DNA of 64,000 nucleotides from Meloidogyne chitwoodi (Eukaryota; Nematoda; Chromadorea; Rhabditida; Meloidogynidae): NCBI GenBank assembly GCA_015183035.1, contig JACZZP010000016.1, positions 248,001 to 312,000 of the forward strand, read 5' to 3'. Shown piece by piece: positions 63,595 to 64,000 of this stretch (position 1 is its first letter; each line of letters starts with the position of its first letter). The notes under the pieces were generated by a model. It saw only the letters and a program-made list of their open reading frames with translations, ran no database searches and was not told where the DNA came from. The position numbers and the translations under genes were made by a program.

Positions 63595-64000
63595 TAAAAT
63601 GAGCAGTAATACGACTATCATTAGCAGTATTATTAGCAGGAGAATTATGTAGAGCATTATTTTGATTAGTTCCCTTAATAGAATAATTTTATTTAAATAT
63701 CTTAGGTTTAATTATTCTTAAACAATATAATAAATACTAATTAATTTCACCTGAGTATGATTTAAATGTTGGGGATCATGGGCAGGCACAGCATGTGGAC
63801 GTTGATTATACTAAATATTAACAATTATTTTTATTTTAAATAAATAAATGAATATTTTTACTCTTTCAATGAGTGTGTTCTCTATGTCATCACGTGTAGG
63901 ATTTAGATCAACCTAAATATTAACTATTATATTTATTTTAAATACTAAATTTTGTTTTTTTATTGATAAGAAAAAAAACAAAATTAGAGAAGAAATGCTT
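63595..64000 (-). CDS. partial gene entering from the right edge
   Basis: Three small blocks with matching splice signals: VDLNPTRDDIENTLIER (about 63,864-63,914), YNQRPHAVPAHDPQHLNHTQ (about 63,752-63,811) and GTNQNNALHNSPANNTANDS followed by RITAHFNFP (about 63,597-63,686). The protein is Asn/His/Pro-rich and low-complexity, with no recognised domain and no leader inside the window. The composition resembles that of the secreted gene at the left edge, but they are not clearly related. Confidence 0.4.

Overview
The window looks like nuclear DNA of a plant-parasitic nematode, most likely a root-knot nematode (Meloidogyne-type). The evidence is extreme AT richness, many tiny GT...TTTAG introns, an MLT-10-like moulting gene (a nematode-specific family), dense clusters of very small secreted proteins, and three genes that look like plant PSY-type sulfated-peptide mimics, a class reported from root-knot nematodes. 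The genus is an inference; no rRNA, tRNA or mitochondrial marker is present to prove it.

Left part (1-12 kb): minus-strand genes. These are a secreted protein cut by the left edge, a small protein placed operon-like behind a divergent canonical poly(A) polymerase (about 2.9-6.1 kb), an unrecognised intracellular-type gene, and a long unrecognised secreted protein (7.7-10.7 kb). At 12.3-17.2 kb a plus-strand, many-exon MLT-10-like gene ends in a long series of LSP repeats.

Middle part (17-42 kb): an accessory island of short secreted-protein genes. It holds three two-exon PSY-like peptide genes (17.9, 30.1 and 36.1 kb) and ten copies, at least three of them broken, of a cysteine-rich secreted peptide family (20.8-41.7 kb) that share a signal peptide and a conserved promoter block. 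It also holds a divergent pair of His/Pro or acidic peptides inside a large inverted repeat, a secreted protein with two BED-like zinc fingers, and coiled-coil secreted-type genes with duplicated terminal exons. Inverted and same-order segmental duplications link these units. A pol-less gag/env-like retroelement sits in the middle of the island, and a complete pogo/Tigger-type transposon (41.85-44.02 kb) closes it.

Right part (44-64 kb): a small gene with a WRKY/FLYWCH-like zinc-binding motif and a small secreted gene are followed by repeat-rich, GC-richer DNA. This contains a broken SAD/BRSK-like kinase exon fused to a higher-order minisatellite, a Helitron 3' terminus, an RPA49-like RNA polymerase I subunit pseudogene, and an apparently intact autonomous Helitron with a 1931-codon ORF (AT-hook, Ulp1-type protease, HUH Rep, PIF1-type helicase) that ends at a hairpin plus CTAG at 62,266. 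Another minus-strand gene enters from the right edge.

All multi-exon models are read by eye from splice signals and reading phase. Spans are more reliable than individual exon joins.
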